NCBI RefSeq assembly: GCF_042468235.1 | Contig: NZ_CP170386.1 | Location: 248,001-312,000 of the forward strand | Direction of reading: 5' to 3' | DNA length: 64,000 bases | From: Lonepinella sp042468235 | GTDB lineage: Bacteria > Pseudomonadota > Gammaproteobacteria > Enterobacterales > Pasteurellaceae | Shown here: positions 40,892-50,537 of the stretch, piece after piece | Layout of the letters: each line of letters begins with the position of its first letter | Numbering within the stretch: the stretch's first letter is position 1 | Notes under the pieces: model-generated | What the model was told of the DNA's origin: nothing | Databases searched by the model: none | The model's input: only the letters and a program-made list of their open reading frames with translations | Made by a program: the position numbers and the translations under genes

Positions 40892-42904
40892 TTACACCAC
40901 ACCCCCTTTCAACAACTTCCGCATCCAACTGCGATTTGCGATAAGATTATGCAAAATATCTTCACTTAACGGCAAAGGCTCGCCGTAAATTAATGAACCC
41001 AATAGTTCGCCGAGCAAAGGGGCGGAGGTTAAACCACGGGATCCTAATGCACCAATTAGGTACAAATTTGGGGGGTTAATTGCTTGTGGAATGGGTTGTC
41101 TGCGGCGGCGTAGGTTGTAGATATTTTTGTAATCAATACGTTGTTGCTCAAAGTCTGGTACGTTGCCGACTAATGGCATGCGATCCCGCATGGCACAGCG
41201 AACGCCCACTCTTGCAATATTGCTTGAAGTATCCACTTCTTTTGTCCAATTTTCGCCAATGTTTTGTTGGATTTTTTGCAGGTTTTGTTGTTGTTCTTCT
41301 GGGCTAAAATAGCGAGTGGTATTATCCCTAACGTGGCTTGCACCGATACAGTGGCTCGTTTTTGCTTGATCCACAGGTGTTAAATAGCCGTCATAACAAA
41401 GTACGGTTTTAAGTTTCAGTAAATTCTCGCTAGTCGGAATTTGGCTCACTTGTCCACGTACAGGGTAAGTTGGCAATAGTTGGGTTGGCTCAAATTGACT
41501 GAGTTGATGGCCGTTGGCAAGGATCACAATTTGATGTGGAAACTGTTCATTCTGTTGATTGGTTAACAGCCAACTATCTTCTTGTCGCTGAAGTGCGGTG
41601 ATTTTTTGCGATGTTTTTAGGGTTAAGCCTAATGCTTGCAAATAAGCAAAGGTGTTTTGCACAAATTGGCGAGGGTTGAGCCACGCACCTTGTGGAATAA
41701 AACCGCCACCACAGGGCAGTGGTAAGCCGACAATATCGGATAATTGTTGTTGGTTAAGCGGTTGATAAAGACTGTCGTGCCATTGATATTGCGAAATTTT
41801 ATCTAATTTCACCGCACTTTTTTGATCATAACCACACAATGCCACCCCACAAAATTGGTGTTCAAATTCAATGCCTTGTTTGATTGCCCATCTGAGTTGC
41901 TGTTGACCATAAGCAAAGGCATGAATATAGAAACGAATATTGCGAATATCATCATCACTTAATTGCGGATAAAATGCCCCTTGTTTGTTGCCTGATGCGT
42001 TTAAAGCTGGTTGTTCATCTTCACAATAAAGCGTAATTTTTGCACCACGTTGCAACAGGGCAAGTGCGGTAAAAAGTGAGGCAATGCCACCGCCGATAAT
42101 CGCAATTTCCGCTTGTTGTTCAAATTGGGCGGTTTGCCAGTGATACCAAGGAAAAGCAAAGTGTGGTGTGTTTTTGTTGAGTTTTTGACCATGCAAACAT
42201 TCTCGTTTTTTGCCAAATCCCTTGCGTTTTTCTACTGCAAAACCGGCATTTTCTAAACCTTTTCGCACCGCACTTGCGGCGGTGAATGTCGCAAATGTGC
42301 CGTTGGGTTTGGTGTAACGATATAGTTGATCGTAAAGTTGATTATTCCACATATCTGGATTTTTGTTCGGTGCAAAGCCATCTAAAAACCAAGCGTCAAT
42401 TCGGTTTTGCATATAATCACCGAGTTGCGGAAGTTGTTCATTGATGTCGCCAAACCAGAGATCTAAGGTAGTTTCATCAAAATGAAAACGATAGCAACCC
42501 ACAATAGGGTTAAGCCATTTTTGTTGTAATGATTGGGCGATGTCGGCAAATTGAGGATAAGCCTGTTGAGCTAATTTGAGTTGCTCAAGGGGAATGGGAT
42601 ACTTTTCAAAGGAAATAAAAAATAGGCGTTTCAACTTTGATTGTGGATTTTCGTAGCGGAATTGGCGAAATAATGCGGTGGTACTGAGAAAATTCAAGCC
42701 TGTACCAAACCCCGTTTCGGCGATGACAAAATGGCTTTGTTCAGATTCTAACCAGCGTTGCCAAAGCTGATTTCCTTGTTGAAAAACGTATTGGCTTTCG
42801 GCTAAACCGTCTTGATTGCAAAAATAAACATCATCAAATAGTTCAGAAATAGGGGTATTGTTTTGATTAAAGTGGATTTCTGCCGGTTTAACTTGTAGCA
42901 TCAT
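40892..42904 (-). CDS. mnmC: Bifunctional tRNA modification enzyme MnmC
   Basis: The 670-residue protein joins an N-terminal methyltransferase domain (ETGFGTGLNFL, about residues 60-70) to a C-terminal FAD-dependent oxidoreductase domain (IAIIGGGIASLFTAL, about 267-281). MnmC completes 5-methylaminomethyl-2-thiouridine at the wobble base of certain tRNAs. The oxidase part removes the carboxymethyl group and the methylase part adds the methyl group. Length and both cofactor motifs are normal. It is transcribed against the island and divergently from fabB. Confidence 0.97.
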   Translation of the reverse strand: MMLQVKPAEIHFNQNNTPISELFDDVYFCNQDGLAESQYVFQQGNQLWQRWLESEQSHFVIAETGFGTGLNFLSTTALFRQFRYENPQSKLKRLFFISFEKYPIPLEQLKLAQQAYPQFADIAQSLQQKWLNPIVGCYRFHFDETTLDLWFGDINEQLPQLGDYMQNRIDAWFLDGFAPNKNPDMWNNQLYDQLYRYTKPNGTFATFTAASAVRKGLENAGFAVEKRKGFGKKRECLHGQKLNKNTPHFAFPWYHWQTAQFEQQAEIAIIGGGIASLFTALALLQRGAKITLYCEDEQPALNASGNKQGAFYPQLSDDDIRNIRFYIHAFAYGQQQLRWAIKQGIEFEHQFCGVALCGYDQKSAVKLDKISQYQWHDSLYQPLNQQQLSDIVGLPLPCGGGFIPQGAWLNPRQFVQNTFAYLQALGLTLKTSQKITALQRQEDSWLLTNQQNEQFPHQIVILANGHQLSQFEPTQLLPTYPVRGQVSQIPTSENLLKLKTVLCYDGYLTPVDQAKTSHCIGASHVRDNTTRYFSPEEQQQNLQKIQQNIGENWTKEVDTSSNIARVGVRCAMRDRMPLVGNVPDFEQQRIDYKNIYNLRRRRQPIPQAINPPNLYLIGALGSRGLTSAPLLGELLGSLIYGEPLPLSEDILHNLIANRSWMRKLLKGGVV

Positions 42905-43043
42905 TTTTATTCCTTTTTAGCACGCTGTTATTTTGGTATAATATCCCACTGGTCGAACAAATCAATTTTTACTTGAAAAATTTTCATTTCGTAGTAAGTT
43001 AGCCAAAAACTTTAAAAATTTCATTCATAAGGAAAAATAAGCC

Positions 43044-44264
43044 ATGAGAAGAGCGGTTATCACTGGGTTCGGTATTATTTCTAGTATTGGGAATAATAAA
43101 GAAGAAGTATTAGCGTCATTAAAAGCGGGTAAGTCAGGTATTGAATTTGTGCCTGACTTTGCCGAAGTAGGAATGCGCAGTCAAGTGGCGGGTACGGTTA
43201 AATTAAATCCGGCGGAATTAATTGATCGTAAAGTTTATCGCTTTATGGGAGATGCTGCGGCTTATGCTTACCTTTCAATGAAAGAAGCGATTGAAGATTC
43301 AGGTTTAGCCGAAGATCAGGTTTCCAATGATCGTACTGGTTTAGTGATTGGTGCGGGTACTGGATCAGCTCATAGTCAGTTAGTTGCTTGTGATGCGGTA
43401 AGAGGTCCTCGTGGTGTAAAAGCAGCTGGTCCTTATGCGGTGACTAAAACTATGGCATCAAGTGTATCTGCTTGTTTGGCAACACCTTATAAAATTCGTG
43501 GCGTGAACTATTCTATTAGTTCAGCTTGTGCGACTTCTGCACATTGTATTGGTCATGCTTGGGAATTAATTCAGTTGGGTAAACAAGATGTTGTTTTTGC
43601 TGGTGGGGCAGAAGAATTATCTTGGGAATGTGCGGCAGAATTTGATGCAATGGGTGCAGTTTCTACAAAATATAATGAAACACCAACTAAAGCCTCTCGT
43701 GCTTATGATGCAAACCGCGATGGTTTTGTTATCGCAGGTGGCGGTGCCGTTGTGGTGGTAGAAGAATTAGAACATGCGTTAGCGCGTGGTGCCAAAATTT
43801 ATGCAGAAATCGTAGGTTATGGGGCGACTTCTGATGGCTATGATATGGTGGCTCCAAGCGGTGAGGGTGCTGAACGTTGCATGAAACAAGCCTTAGCTAC
43901 TGTGGATACACCAGTGGATTATATCAATGTACATGGTACATCAACACCAGTGGGTGATGTGAAAGAATTAGGGGCAATCCGCAATGTGTTTGGTGAACAA
44001 AAACCAGCCATTTCTTCCACTAAATCAATGACTGGTCACTCATTAGGGGCGGCCGGTGCACATGAAGCAATTTATACGTTATTAATGTTGCATAACGATT
44101 TTATTGCACCAAGTATTAATATCGAAACGCTAGATGAGCAAGCAGAAGGGTTAAATATTGTTACTGAAACTAAAGAAAATGCAGGGTTACAAACTGTGAT
44201 GTCAAACAGCTTTGGTTTTGGCGGTACGAATGCCAGTTTGGTATTTAAACGTTATAATAAATAA
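43044..44264 (+). CDS. fabB: Beta-ketoacyl-ACP synthase I (FabB)
   Basis: The 406-residue condensing enzyme has the active-site Cys in SSACATSAHCIG (about residues 161-172), the His in NVHGTSTPVGD (about 296-306), and a second His in SMTGHSLGAAGAHE (about 328-341). FabB elongates acyl-ACP chains and is needed for unsaturated fatty acids. A perfect ribosome-binding AAGGA lies before the ATG. It stands alone with its own terminator. Confidence 0.97.
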   Translation: MRRAVITGFGIISSIGNNKEEVLASLKAGKSGIEFVPDFAEVGMRSQVAGTVKLNPAELIDRKVYRFMGDAAAYAYLSMKEAIEDSGLAEDQVSNDRTGLVIGAGTGSAHSQLVACDAVRGPRGVKAAGPYAVTKTMASSVSACLATPYKIRGVNYSISSACATSAHCIGHAWELIQLGKQDVVFAGGAEELSWECAAEFDAMGAVSTKYNETPTKASRAYDANRDGFVIAGGGAVVVVEELEHALARGAKIYAEIVGYGATSDGYDMVAPSGEGAERCMKQALATVDTPVDYINVHGTSTPVGDVKELGAIRNVFGEQKPAISSTKSMTGHSLGAAGAHEAIYTLLMLHNDFIAPSINIETLDEQAEGLNIVTETKENAGLQTVMSNSFGFGGTNASLVFKRYNK

Positions 44265-44300
44265 CTATATTATATTTGATTGACTAATTTAAATTCATTT

Positions 44301-44341
44301 AAAATAGTTGCTAGTCATCATGAGATTAGCAACTATTTTTT
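44301..44341 (+). terminator. fabB terminator
   Basis: AAAATAGTTGCTA (44301-44313) pairs with TAGCAACTATTTT (44327-44339), followed by T. It lies 37 bases after fabB. Confidence 0.9.
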
Positions 44342-44413
44342 ATTATTGGCGAAAAAGGTAAAACAGTGGTATTTTAAGAATATTTTAATCAATTAATCCC
44401 TGAAGGAGATACG

Positions 44414-46690
44414 ATGAAATTACAACAAATTATTAAACAACATCGCTTAGGATTACTGTTTCAACAAGGTTGGTTTGGGTTTGAGAAAGAAAGCCAACGA
44501 GTTTATGCCGATGGTTCGGTAGTGACAACCGAACATCCAAAAGCCTTTGGTAGGCGTTCTTATCACCCATATATTCAGACGGATTTTGCTGAAAGTCAGT
44601 TAGAACTGATTACCCCACCGAATAAAAAAATAGAAGAAAGTTTGCGTTGGTTGTCTGCTATTCACGAAGTAGTATTACGCACGATTCCTGACAATGAATA
44701 TATTTTCCCTATGAGTATGCCAGCAGGTTTACCATCAGCCGATCAAATTAAAGTGTCGCAATTAGATAATCCTGAAGATGTGGCCTATCGTGAACATTTA
44801 GTTAAATCTTATGGTAAGAATAAGCAAATGGTCAGTGGGATTCATTATAATTTTCAATTAGATGAAGAATTGGTAAAAGTCTTGTTTGGTGCTCAAAATG
44901 AGATACAAAGTGCGGTGGAATTTCAAAATAATTTATATTTAAAAATCGCCAAAAACTTTTTACGTTATCAATGGGTATTGTTGTATTTGTTGTCTGCTAG
45001 TCCTATGGTTGACGATGATTATTTTAAACACGGTACACCAGAAGATTTGAACCCGATTGTGCGAAGTTTACGTTCAAGCAAATATGGCTATGTCAATGCT
45101 CCCGATGTAAACATTTCTTTTGATAACTTAAATGCTTATGTGGAAAGTCTTGAACATTGTGTCAGTACAGGTAAACTGATTGCGGAGAAGGAATTTTATT
45201 CCAACGTACGTTTAAAAGGCACAAAAAAAGCCCGTGACTTTTTGCAAACAGGAATTCAGTATTTAGAATTCCGTTTGTTTGATTTAAATCCTTTTGCTCC
45301 TTATGGCATTAGCTTAAACGACGCAAAATTTATTCATTATTTTATTTTATTCATGGCATGGTTAGATGAAACTGCTACACAAGAAGATGTAGAGTTAGGT
45401 AAAGCTCGTTTAGGTGAGGTGGCATTAGAAGATCCGTTTGCCGTCACGGCTTATGCGGAAGAAGGTGAATTATTATTGATTGCTTTGTTGGATATGCTCA
45501 AAGAGATTGGCGCAGATCAAACTGCGCTACAAATTGTGCAAGAAAAATTAACTCACTTTGCTCAACCAAATAAGACTCTTTGTGCTAGATTAGTTAATGA
45601 AATTATCCAATCTGGTGGTTATCAACAGCTCGGTGCGAAATTAGCTAAACAATATAAGGCTCAAGCCTTTGAGCGTTTTTATGCATTGTCTGCTTTTGAT
45701 AATATGGAATTATCCACTCAAGCCTTGTTATTTGATGTCATTCAAAAGGGCATTAAAACAGAGATTTTAGATGAAAACGATCAGTTCTTGTGTTTGCAAC
45801 ATGGTGATCATATTGAATACGTGAAAAACGGCAATATGACCAGCCATGACAGCTATATTTCGCCATTGATTATGGAAAATAAAGTAGTCACTAAAAAAGT
45901 GTTGGCGAAAGCAGGCTTTAATGTGCCACAAAGCCTAGAATTTACCAGCCTTGAGCAAGCCGTGGCAAGTTATCCATTATTTGAACATCGGGCAGTGGTG
46001 ATTAAGCCAAAATCCACCAATTATGGTTTAGGCATTACCATTTTCCAACAGGGTGTACAAAATCCCGATGATTTTGCCAAGGCGGTGGAAATTGCGTTTC
46101 GTGAAGATCAAGAAATTATGGTAGAAGATTACCTGAAAGGTACGGAATACCGTTTCTTTGTGTTAGGTGAAGAAACCCTTGCCGTGTTATTACGTGTGCC
46201 TGCTAATGTAGTGGGTGACGGTGAACGTACCATAGCCGAGCTTGTCGCTCACAAAAATAATCACCCTTTACGTGGTGACGGTAGCCGTACACCATTAAAA
46301 CGCCTTAGCTTGGGTGAAATTGAACAGTTGCAATTAAAAGAGCAAGGTATGGATATTTTCAACACGCCAGCTAAAGATCAGATCGTGCAGTTGCGAGCTA
46401 ATTCTAATATCAGCACTGGCGGTGATAGCATTGATATGACAGACGATATGCACCCGAGTTATAAAGCCTTAGCGGTAGGTATTGCCAAAGCTATGGGAGC
46501 AGCAGTTTGTGGGGTGGATTTGATTATCCCTGATTTAACTAAACCTGCCGAACCGACTTTGCAATCTTGGGGCGTGATTGAAGCAAATTTCAATCCGATG
46601 ATGATGATGCACATTTTCCCTTATCAAGGAAAATCCAGACGTTTGACCTTAGATGTGATTAAAATGCTGTTTCCAGAGTTGAAAATCTAG
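44414..46690 (+). CDS. gshF: Bifunctional glutamate-cysteine ligase/glutathione synthetase GshF
   Basis: The 758-residue fusion has an N-terminal glutamate-cysteine ligase domain (FEKESQRVYADGSV, about residues 24-37) and a C-terminal ATP-grasp domain (VVIKPKSTNYGLGI, about 532-545; then IEANFNPMM). It makes glutathione from glutamate, cysteine and glycine. The fused form is known from Pasteurella and Gram-positive cocci and replaces separate gshA and gshB. The ribosome binding site AAGGAG is 5-6 bases before the ATG. Confidence 0.97.
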   Translation: MKLQQIIKQHRLGLLFQQGWFGFEKESQRVYADGSVVTTEHPKAFGRRSYHPYIQTDFAESQLELITPPNKKIEESLRWLSAIHEVVLRTIPDNEYIFPMSMPAGLPSADQIKVSQLDNPEDVAYREHLVKSYGKNKQMVSGIHYNFQLDEELVKVLFGAQNEIQSAVEFQNNLYLKIAKNFLRYQWVLLYLLSASPMVDDDYFKHGTPEDLNPIVRSLRSSKYGYVNAPDVNISFDNLNAYVESLEHCVSTGKLIAEKEFYSNVRLKGTKKARDFLQTGIQYLEFRLFDLNPFAPYGISLNDAKFIHYFILFMAWLDETATQEDVELGKARLGEVALEDPFAVTAYAEEGELLLIALLDMLKEIGADQTALQIVQEKLTHFAQPNKTLCARLVNEIIQSGGYQQLGAKLAKQYKAQAFERFYALSAFDNMELSTQALLFDVIQKGIKTEILDENDQFLCLQHGDHIEYVKNGNMTSHDSYISPLIMENKVVTKKVLAKAGFNVPQSLEFTSLEQAVASYPLFEHRAVVIKPKSTNYGLGITIFQQGVQNPDDFAKAVEIAFREDQEIMVEDYLKGTEYRFFVLGEETLAVLLRVPANVVGDGERTIAELVAHKNNHPLRGDGSRTPLKRLSLGEIEQLQLKEQGMDIFNTPAKDQIVQLRANSNISTGGDSIDMTDDMHPSYKALAVGIAKAMGAAVCGVDLIIPDLTKPAEPTLQSWGVIEANFNPMMMMHIFPYQGKSRRLTLDVIKMLFPELKI

Positions 46691-46709
46691 CATTAACGCC
46701 ATAATCTTG

Positions 46710-46740
46710 ATAGGATCTAGTTCACTAGATCCTATTTTTA
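46710..46740 (+). terminator. gshF terminator
   Basis: ATAGGATCTAG (46710-46720) pairs with CTAGATCCTAT (46725-46735), a perfect stem with a 4-base loop, and five T follow. It separates gshF from the next operon. Confidence 0.92.
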
Positions 46741-46749
46741 TATAAAACC

Positions 46750-47841
46750 ATGACCGAAAAATTAACCCAACAATTCACTCTCGCCCCAACGGATAACGCC
46801 CGTTTACAATCCCTTTGTGGTGCTTTTGATGATCATTTAAAGCTGATTGAAAAAGAATTTAATCTTTCTATTGCTCGCCGTGATTTTGATTTTACCATTC
46901 AATCCAATGATCAACAGGCAAAACCGCATCACGCCCATTTATTGCAAAGTGCGGTGCGATTAATTCAACATTTATATGTAGAAACCGCACCGATTAAAGG
47001 CAAAATTAAAGAGTTAGATTTGGAAGATGTCCATCTTGCCATTCAAGAAAGTCGAATGTTGGCACAAGTTGATCCTGATGAACGTGCAGAAAGTAAGGTA
47101 TATGCCACCACGATCAAAACCAAACGAGGCTTAATTAAACCGCGTGGTAAAAATCAAATTGAGTATTTGCATCATATTTTGACCCATGATATTAGTTTTG
47201 GCATTGGGCCTGCAGGCACAGGGAAAACCTTTTTAGCCGTAGCGGCTGCGGTGGAAGCTCTTGAACGACAAGAAATTCGCCGTATTTTACTGACCCGTCC
47301 AGCCGTAGAAGCAGGCGAAAAATTGGGCTTTTTACCAGGGGATCTTGGTTCTAAAATTGAACCCTATTTACGTCCACTTTATGATGCCTTATACGAAATG
47401 CTTGGCTTTGAGCGAGTAGAAAAACTTATGGAACGCAATGTGATAGAAATTGCACCCTTGGCTTATATGCGTGGTCGCACCTTGAACGACAGTTTTATTA
47501 TTTTAGACGAAAGCCAAAATACCACTGTTGAGCAAATGAAAATGTTTTTAACCCGTATCGGCTTTAATTCCAAAGCGGTGATTACGGGTGATGTGACCCA
47601 AGTGGATTTGCCTCGTTCGCAAAAATCAGGCTTAAAACACGCTATTGAAGTGTTATCAGACGTACCTGAATTGAGTTTTAACTATTTTGATAGTCAAGAT
47701 ATTGTGCGACACCCTGTCGTAGCGAAAGTAGTGCAAGCCTATGAAAAATGGGAAGCGGAAGATGAAATTCGTAAGCAAAAAATAGCGGAACAAAAACGCT
47801 TGGAACGTGAACGATTAACAGCGAGTGCAGAAAATGAATAA
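46750..47841 (+). CDS. ybeZ: PhoH-like ATPase YbeZ
   Basis: The 363-residue protein has Walker A FGIGPAGTGKTFLA (about residues 154-167) and Walker B FIILDESQNT (about 252-261), as in PhoH/YbeZ ATPases. It is linked to RNA metabolism and works with the endoribonuclease YbeY, whose gene overlaps it by 17 bases. It begins only 10 bases after the preceding terminator. Confidence 0.95.
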   Translation: MTEKLTQQFTLAPTDNARLQSLCGAFDDHLKLIEKEFNLSIARRDFDFTIQSNDQQAKPHHAHLLQSAVRLIQHLYVETAPIKGKIKELDLEDVHLAIQESRMLAQVDPDERAESKVYATTIKTKRGLIKPRGKNQIEYLHHILTHDISFGIGPAGTGKTFLAVAAAVEALERQEIRRILLTRPAVEAGEKLGFLPGDLGSKIEPYLRPLYDALYEMLGFERVEKLMERNVIEIAPLAYMRGRTLNDSFIILDESQNTTVEQMKMFLTRIGFNSKAVITGDVTQVDLPRSQKSGLKHAIEVLSDVPELSFNYFDSQDIVRHPVVAKVVQAYEKWEAEDEIRKQKIAEQKRLERERLTASAENE

Positions 47842-48301
47842 CGTCATCATTGATTTACAAATTGCCACAGAAAACTCCGAAAATTTGCCGAGTGTAGAAC
47901 AGTTTACTCACTGGGCAACGCAAGCGGTGCGAGCCGAAAGCCTTGAACCAGAAATGACAATTCGCATTGTCGATGAAGCAGAAAGTCATGAGCTAAATTT
48001 GCGTTATCGTGGCAAAGATCGTCCGACCAATGTGTTGTCCTTTCCTTTTGAATGTCCTGATGAAGTGGAATTGCCGTTATTAGGTGATCTGGTGATTTGT
48101 CGTCAAGTGGTGGAAAAAGAAGCTGTTGAGCAAGGCAAACCGTTGATCGCACATTGGGCTCATCTGGTCGTACACGGCAGTTTGCATTTATTAGGTTATG
48201 ACCATATTGAACAAGATGAAGCCGAGGAAATGGAAAGCCTAGAAACGGAAATTATGCTCGAACTAGGTTTTGAAGATCCTTATTCTTATGATGAAGAATA
48301 A
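47825..48301 (+). CDS. ybeY: Endoribonuclease YbeY
   Basis: The 158-residue protein (MQKMNNVIIDL; a start at the second ATG, 47834, is equally likely) has the zinc motif HGSLHLLGYDH (about residues 122-132) that defines YbeY. YbeY matures 16S rRNA ends and takes part in ribosome quality control. Its stop overlaps the tmcA start by one base (TAATG). Confidence 0.96.
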   Translation: MQKMNNVIIDLQIATENSENLPSVEQFTHWATQAVRAESLEPEMTIRIVDEAESHELNLRYRGKDRPTNVLSFPFECPDEVELPLLGDLVICRQVVEKEAVEQGKPLIAHWAHLVVHGSLHLLGYDHIEQDEAEEMESLETEIMLELGFEDPYSYDEE

Positions 48302-50184
48302 TGCGTGAACGCCAGTTAATTCCTTATTTTGACAAAGAAGAACCTCTTTTCCTATTCCAAAACCATAGGGGTGGACAGATGTGTCCGCCCGAAAACGTAC
48401 CATTAATATTAAACTCACAAAATTTTGCCAAAGCCAAAAATCTGCTCGGGCAGGAATTTTCTGCGATTTTATTTGATGCCAGAACAACGCTAAATTTAGA
48501 TGCGCTTGCCATTGCGATTGGCACATTGCGAGCAGGGGGTACGCTCGTTTTATGGTTAAATCCCAATCAGCATATTGATTTAGACAGTCGCCGCTGGTCT
48601 GGAGTGGAAAAGGGTATTTTGACCCTGAATTTTAATCAGCATTTTTATTCCCTGTTATCATCATTTTTTATTAACCGTAGGGGCGGATACATCGATCCGC
48701 CCCTATATCAAAAACAACATCCAACAGCAGAACAACAACGGATCATTCAACAAATCCTATGTTCATCAGCCGATATTGCCATTCTCACCGCTAAACGAGG
48801 TCGGGGAAAATCTGCGTTATTAGGTATGTTAGCTAATCAACTCAACACTCAGAAATGTTGGCAAAAATGTTGGCTCACCGCCCCGAATAAAAGTGCGGTG
48901 CAAACGTTGCAAGATTTTGTTGAACAACCTATTGATTTTATTGCCCCTGATGAATTAACCCAACAAATTCAACAAGAGCCGACACAATTTAAGCAAGATT
49001 GGTTGTTAATTGATGAAGCGGCAATGTTGCCGTTGCCCATATTAAACCAATTTATCCGTACCTTTAAACGTATTGTTATTAGTACCACCATTCATAGCTA
49101 CGAGGGTACGGGACGGGGATTTTTACTCAAATTCTTAACCAATTTACCCCGCACTTTTCAACAGTTTGAATTAACCGAACCTTTGCGTTGGGCAAAGAAC
49201 GATAAATTAGAAATTTTTATTGATGAATTATTGTTATTGGAAGCCGAAGACCGCCTTGTGCAACCCGATTACGATCCGCAAACTGCGGTGCAAATTCGTC
49301 AAGTTTCACAACAAACCATCGTAGAAAAAATAAATGATTTTTATGCTTTATTGACGTTAGCCCATTATCGCACCAGTCCCCTTGATTTACGCCGTTTATT
49401 CGATGCTCCGCAACAACGATTTTATCTTGCAGAAAGTGGTTCGTTTTTATTGGGGGGCGTGTGGTTAATGGAAGAGGGGGGCTTGACATCACTGGATTTA
49501 ATCGAAAAAATCTGTCGGGGGGAGCGTCGTCCACAAGGCAACTTGGTGGCTCAAGCGTTAGCTTTTCAAGGGAATTTACCACAGGCTTGTGCCTTAAAAT
49601 CTTTGCGGATTTCTCGTATTGCCGTACAACCTAACTGGCAAAACCATGGATTAGGGCAAAAGTTAATCAACACCTTAATTCAACAAGCCGCGGTGGATTT
49701 TCTTTCTGTTAGCTTTGGCTATACCGCAGAATTGTATGCGTTTTGGCAAAAGTGCGGTTTTATTTTAGTGCAAATCAGTGAGTATCAAGAAGCCAGCAGC
49801 GGTTGTTATTCTGTTATTATGCTCTGCCCAATTTCAATAGCAGGGGAAAAATTGGTGGCACAAGCACAACGCCATTTTCAGCGTAATTTTCCATTTTCTT
49901 TTCATCCGCTAAAAGCACAATTTCCCTTTCCGTTAGATTGGCAACTCACTGATGAAGATTTTCAGATTTTGCAAAACTTTGCGTTTTTTCACCGCACTTT
50001 ATTTGCAAGCATTGGAGCAATTCGGCGTTTAATGGCAAAGTCAGATATGCTGCAATGTTGCCCATTATTAACTGCCTATTGCCAACAACAAAAAATTGAT
50101 ACAAAATCTGTGGGTGGTAAAAAAAATTGGTTAAAACAATGTCGTTTGGAAGTGCAAATTCAAATAGTAAGGAGTAAAAAATGA
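48301..50184 (+). CDS. tmcA: tRNA(Met) cytidine acetyltransferase TmcA
   Basis: The 627-residue protein has a helicase-like ATPase part (AKRGRGKSALLG, about residues 164-175; WLLIDEAAMLPLP, about 234-246) and a GNAT acetyltransferase part (RIAVQPNWQNHGLGQKL, about 438-454). It makes N4-acetylcytidine at the wobble base of elongator tRNA-Met. Two in-frame palindromic inserts encode HRGGQMCPP and RRGGYIDPP, not typical of the family. The ybeZ-ybeY-tmcA overlaps suggest one transcript. Confidence 0.94.
   Translation: MRERQLIPYFDKEEPLFLFQNHRGGQMCPPENVPLILNSQNFAKAKNLLGQEFSAILFDARTTLNLDALAIAIGTLRAGGTLVLWLNPNQHIDLDSRRWSGVEKGILTLNFNQHFYSLLSSFFINRRGGYIDPPLYQKQHPTAEQQRIIQQILCSSADIAILTAKRGRGKSALLGMLANQLNTQKCWQKCWLTAPNKSAVQTLQDFVEQPIDFIAPDELTQQIQQEPTQFKQDWLLIDEAAMLPLPILNQFIRTFKRIVISTTIHSYEGTGRGFLLKFLTNLPRTFQQFELTEPLRWAKNDKLEIFIDELLLLEAEDRLVQPDYDPQTAVQIRQVSQQTIVEKINDFYALLTLAHYRTSPLDLRRLFDAPQQRFYLAESGSFLLGGVWLMEEGGLTSLDLIEKICRGERRPQGNLVAQALAFQGNLPQACALKSLRISRIAVQPNWQNHGLGQKLINTLIQQAAVDFLSVSFGYTAELYAFWQKCGFILVQISEYQEASSGCYSVIMLCPISIAGEKLVAQAQRHFQRNFPFSFHPLKAQFPFPLDWQLTDEDFQILQNFAFFHRTLFASIGAIRRLMAKSDMLQCCPLLTAYCQQQKIDTKSVGGKKNWLKQCRLEVQIQIVRSKK
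48366..48392 (+). repeat. Palindromic repeat insert in tmcA, copy 1
   Basis: GGGTGGACA (69-77 of 48300) pairs with TGTCCGCCC (48382-48390) with one mismatch. Its coding product is HRGGQMCPP. It is related to the better-preserved insert at 48678. Confidence 0.7.
48678..48705 (+). repeat. Palindromic repeat insert in tmcA, copy 2
   Basis: TAGGGGCGGAT (48678-48688) and ATCCGCCCCTA (48695-48705) are perfect 11-base arms around ACATCG. They encode RRGGYIDPP in frame. This is the form of a mobile palindromic repeat. Confidence 0.85.
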
Positions 50185-50351
50185 CCGAACAAACCAAACC
50201 AAAAAGTTGGTTGCGTAAAGTATTAGATAAATATAATCGTTTTTGCGATGAGCTTGGTGTGAATCAGGGGGCTTGTCGTGGTTGTGTGCCAGTGGTGAAA
50301 TTTGACCCTGAATCTGGAGAAAAAAATCAGAAACAACCGAATAAAACGTGA
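50181..50351 (+). CDS. Small conserved protein (DUF5363-like)
   Basis: A 56-residue frame starts MTEQTKPKSWLRKVLDKYNR with the ribosome binding site AAGGAG 7 bases upstream. It has a CRGC pair in the middle. It overlaps the last codons of tmcA by 4 bases (ATGA), indicating coupling. I recall a family of unknown function of this type in Pasteurellaceae next to tmcA (DUF5363), but I am not certain of the number. Confidence 0.7.
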   Translation: MTEQTKPKSWLRKVLDKYNRFCDELGVNQGACRGCVPVVKFDPESGEKNQKQPNKT

Positions 50352-50537
50352 TTTACTTCACATTTTTAACTATTCATTGGCAAAAAAGTAAATTCTTCGT
50401 TTACTTTATTTTAACAACTCTCTAAAATTTCCAACTGGTTGTTATATGGCATAGTAAATAAAGATGCTATTTATCTTTATTTACTCTGTCCATATCAAAA
50501 TATCACTGTTTTTTATTTCTTAATGAGGATTCTCTCT

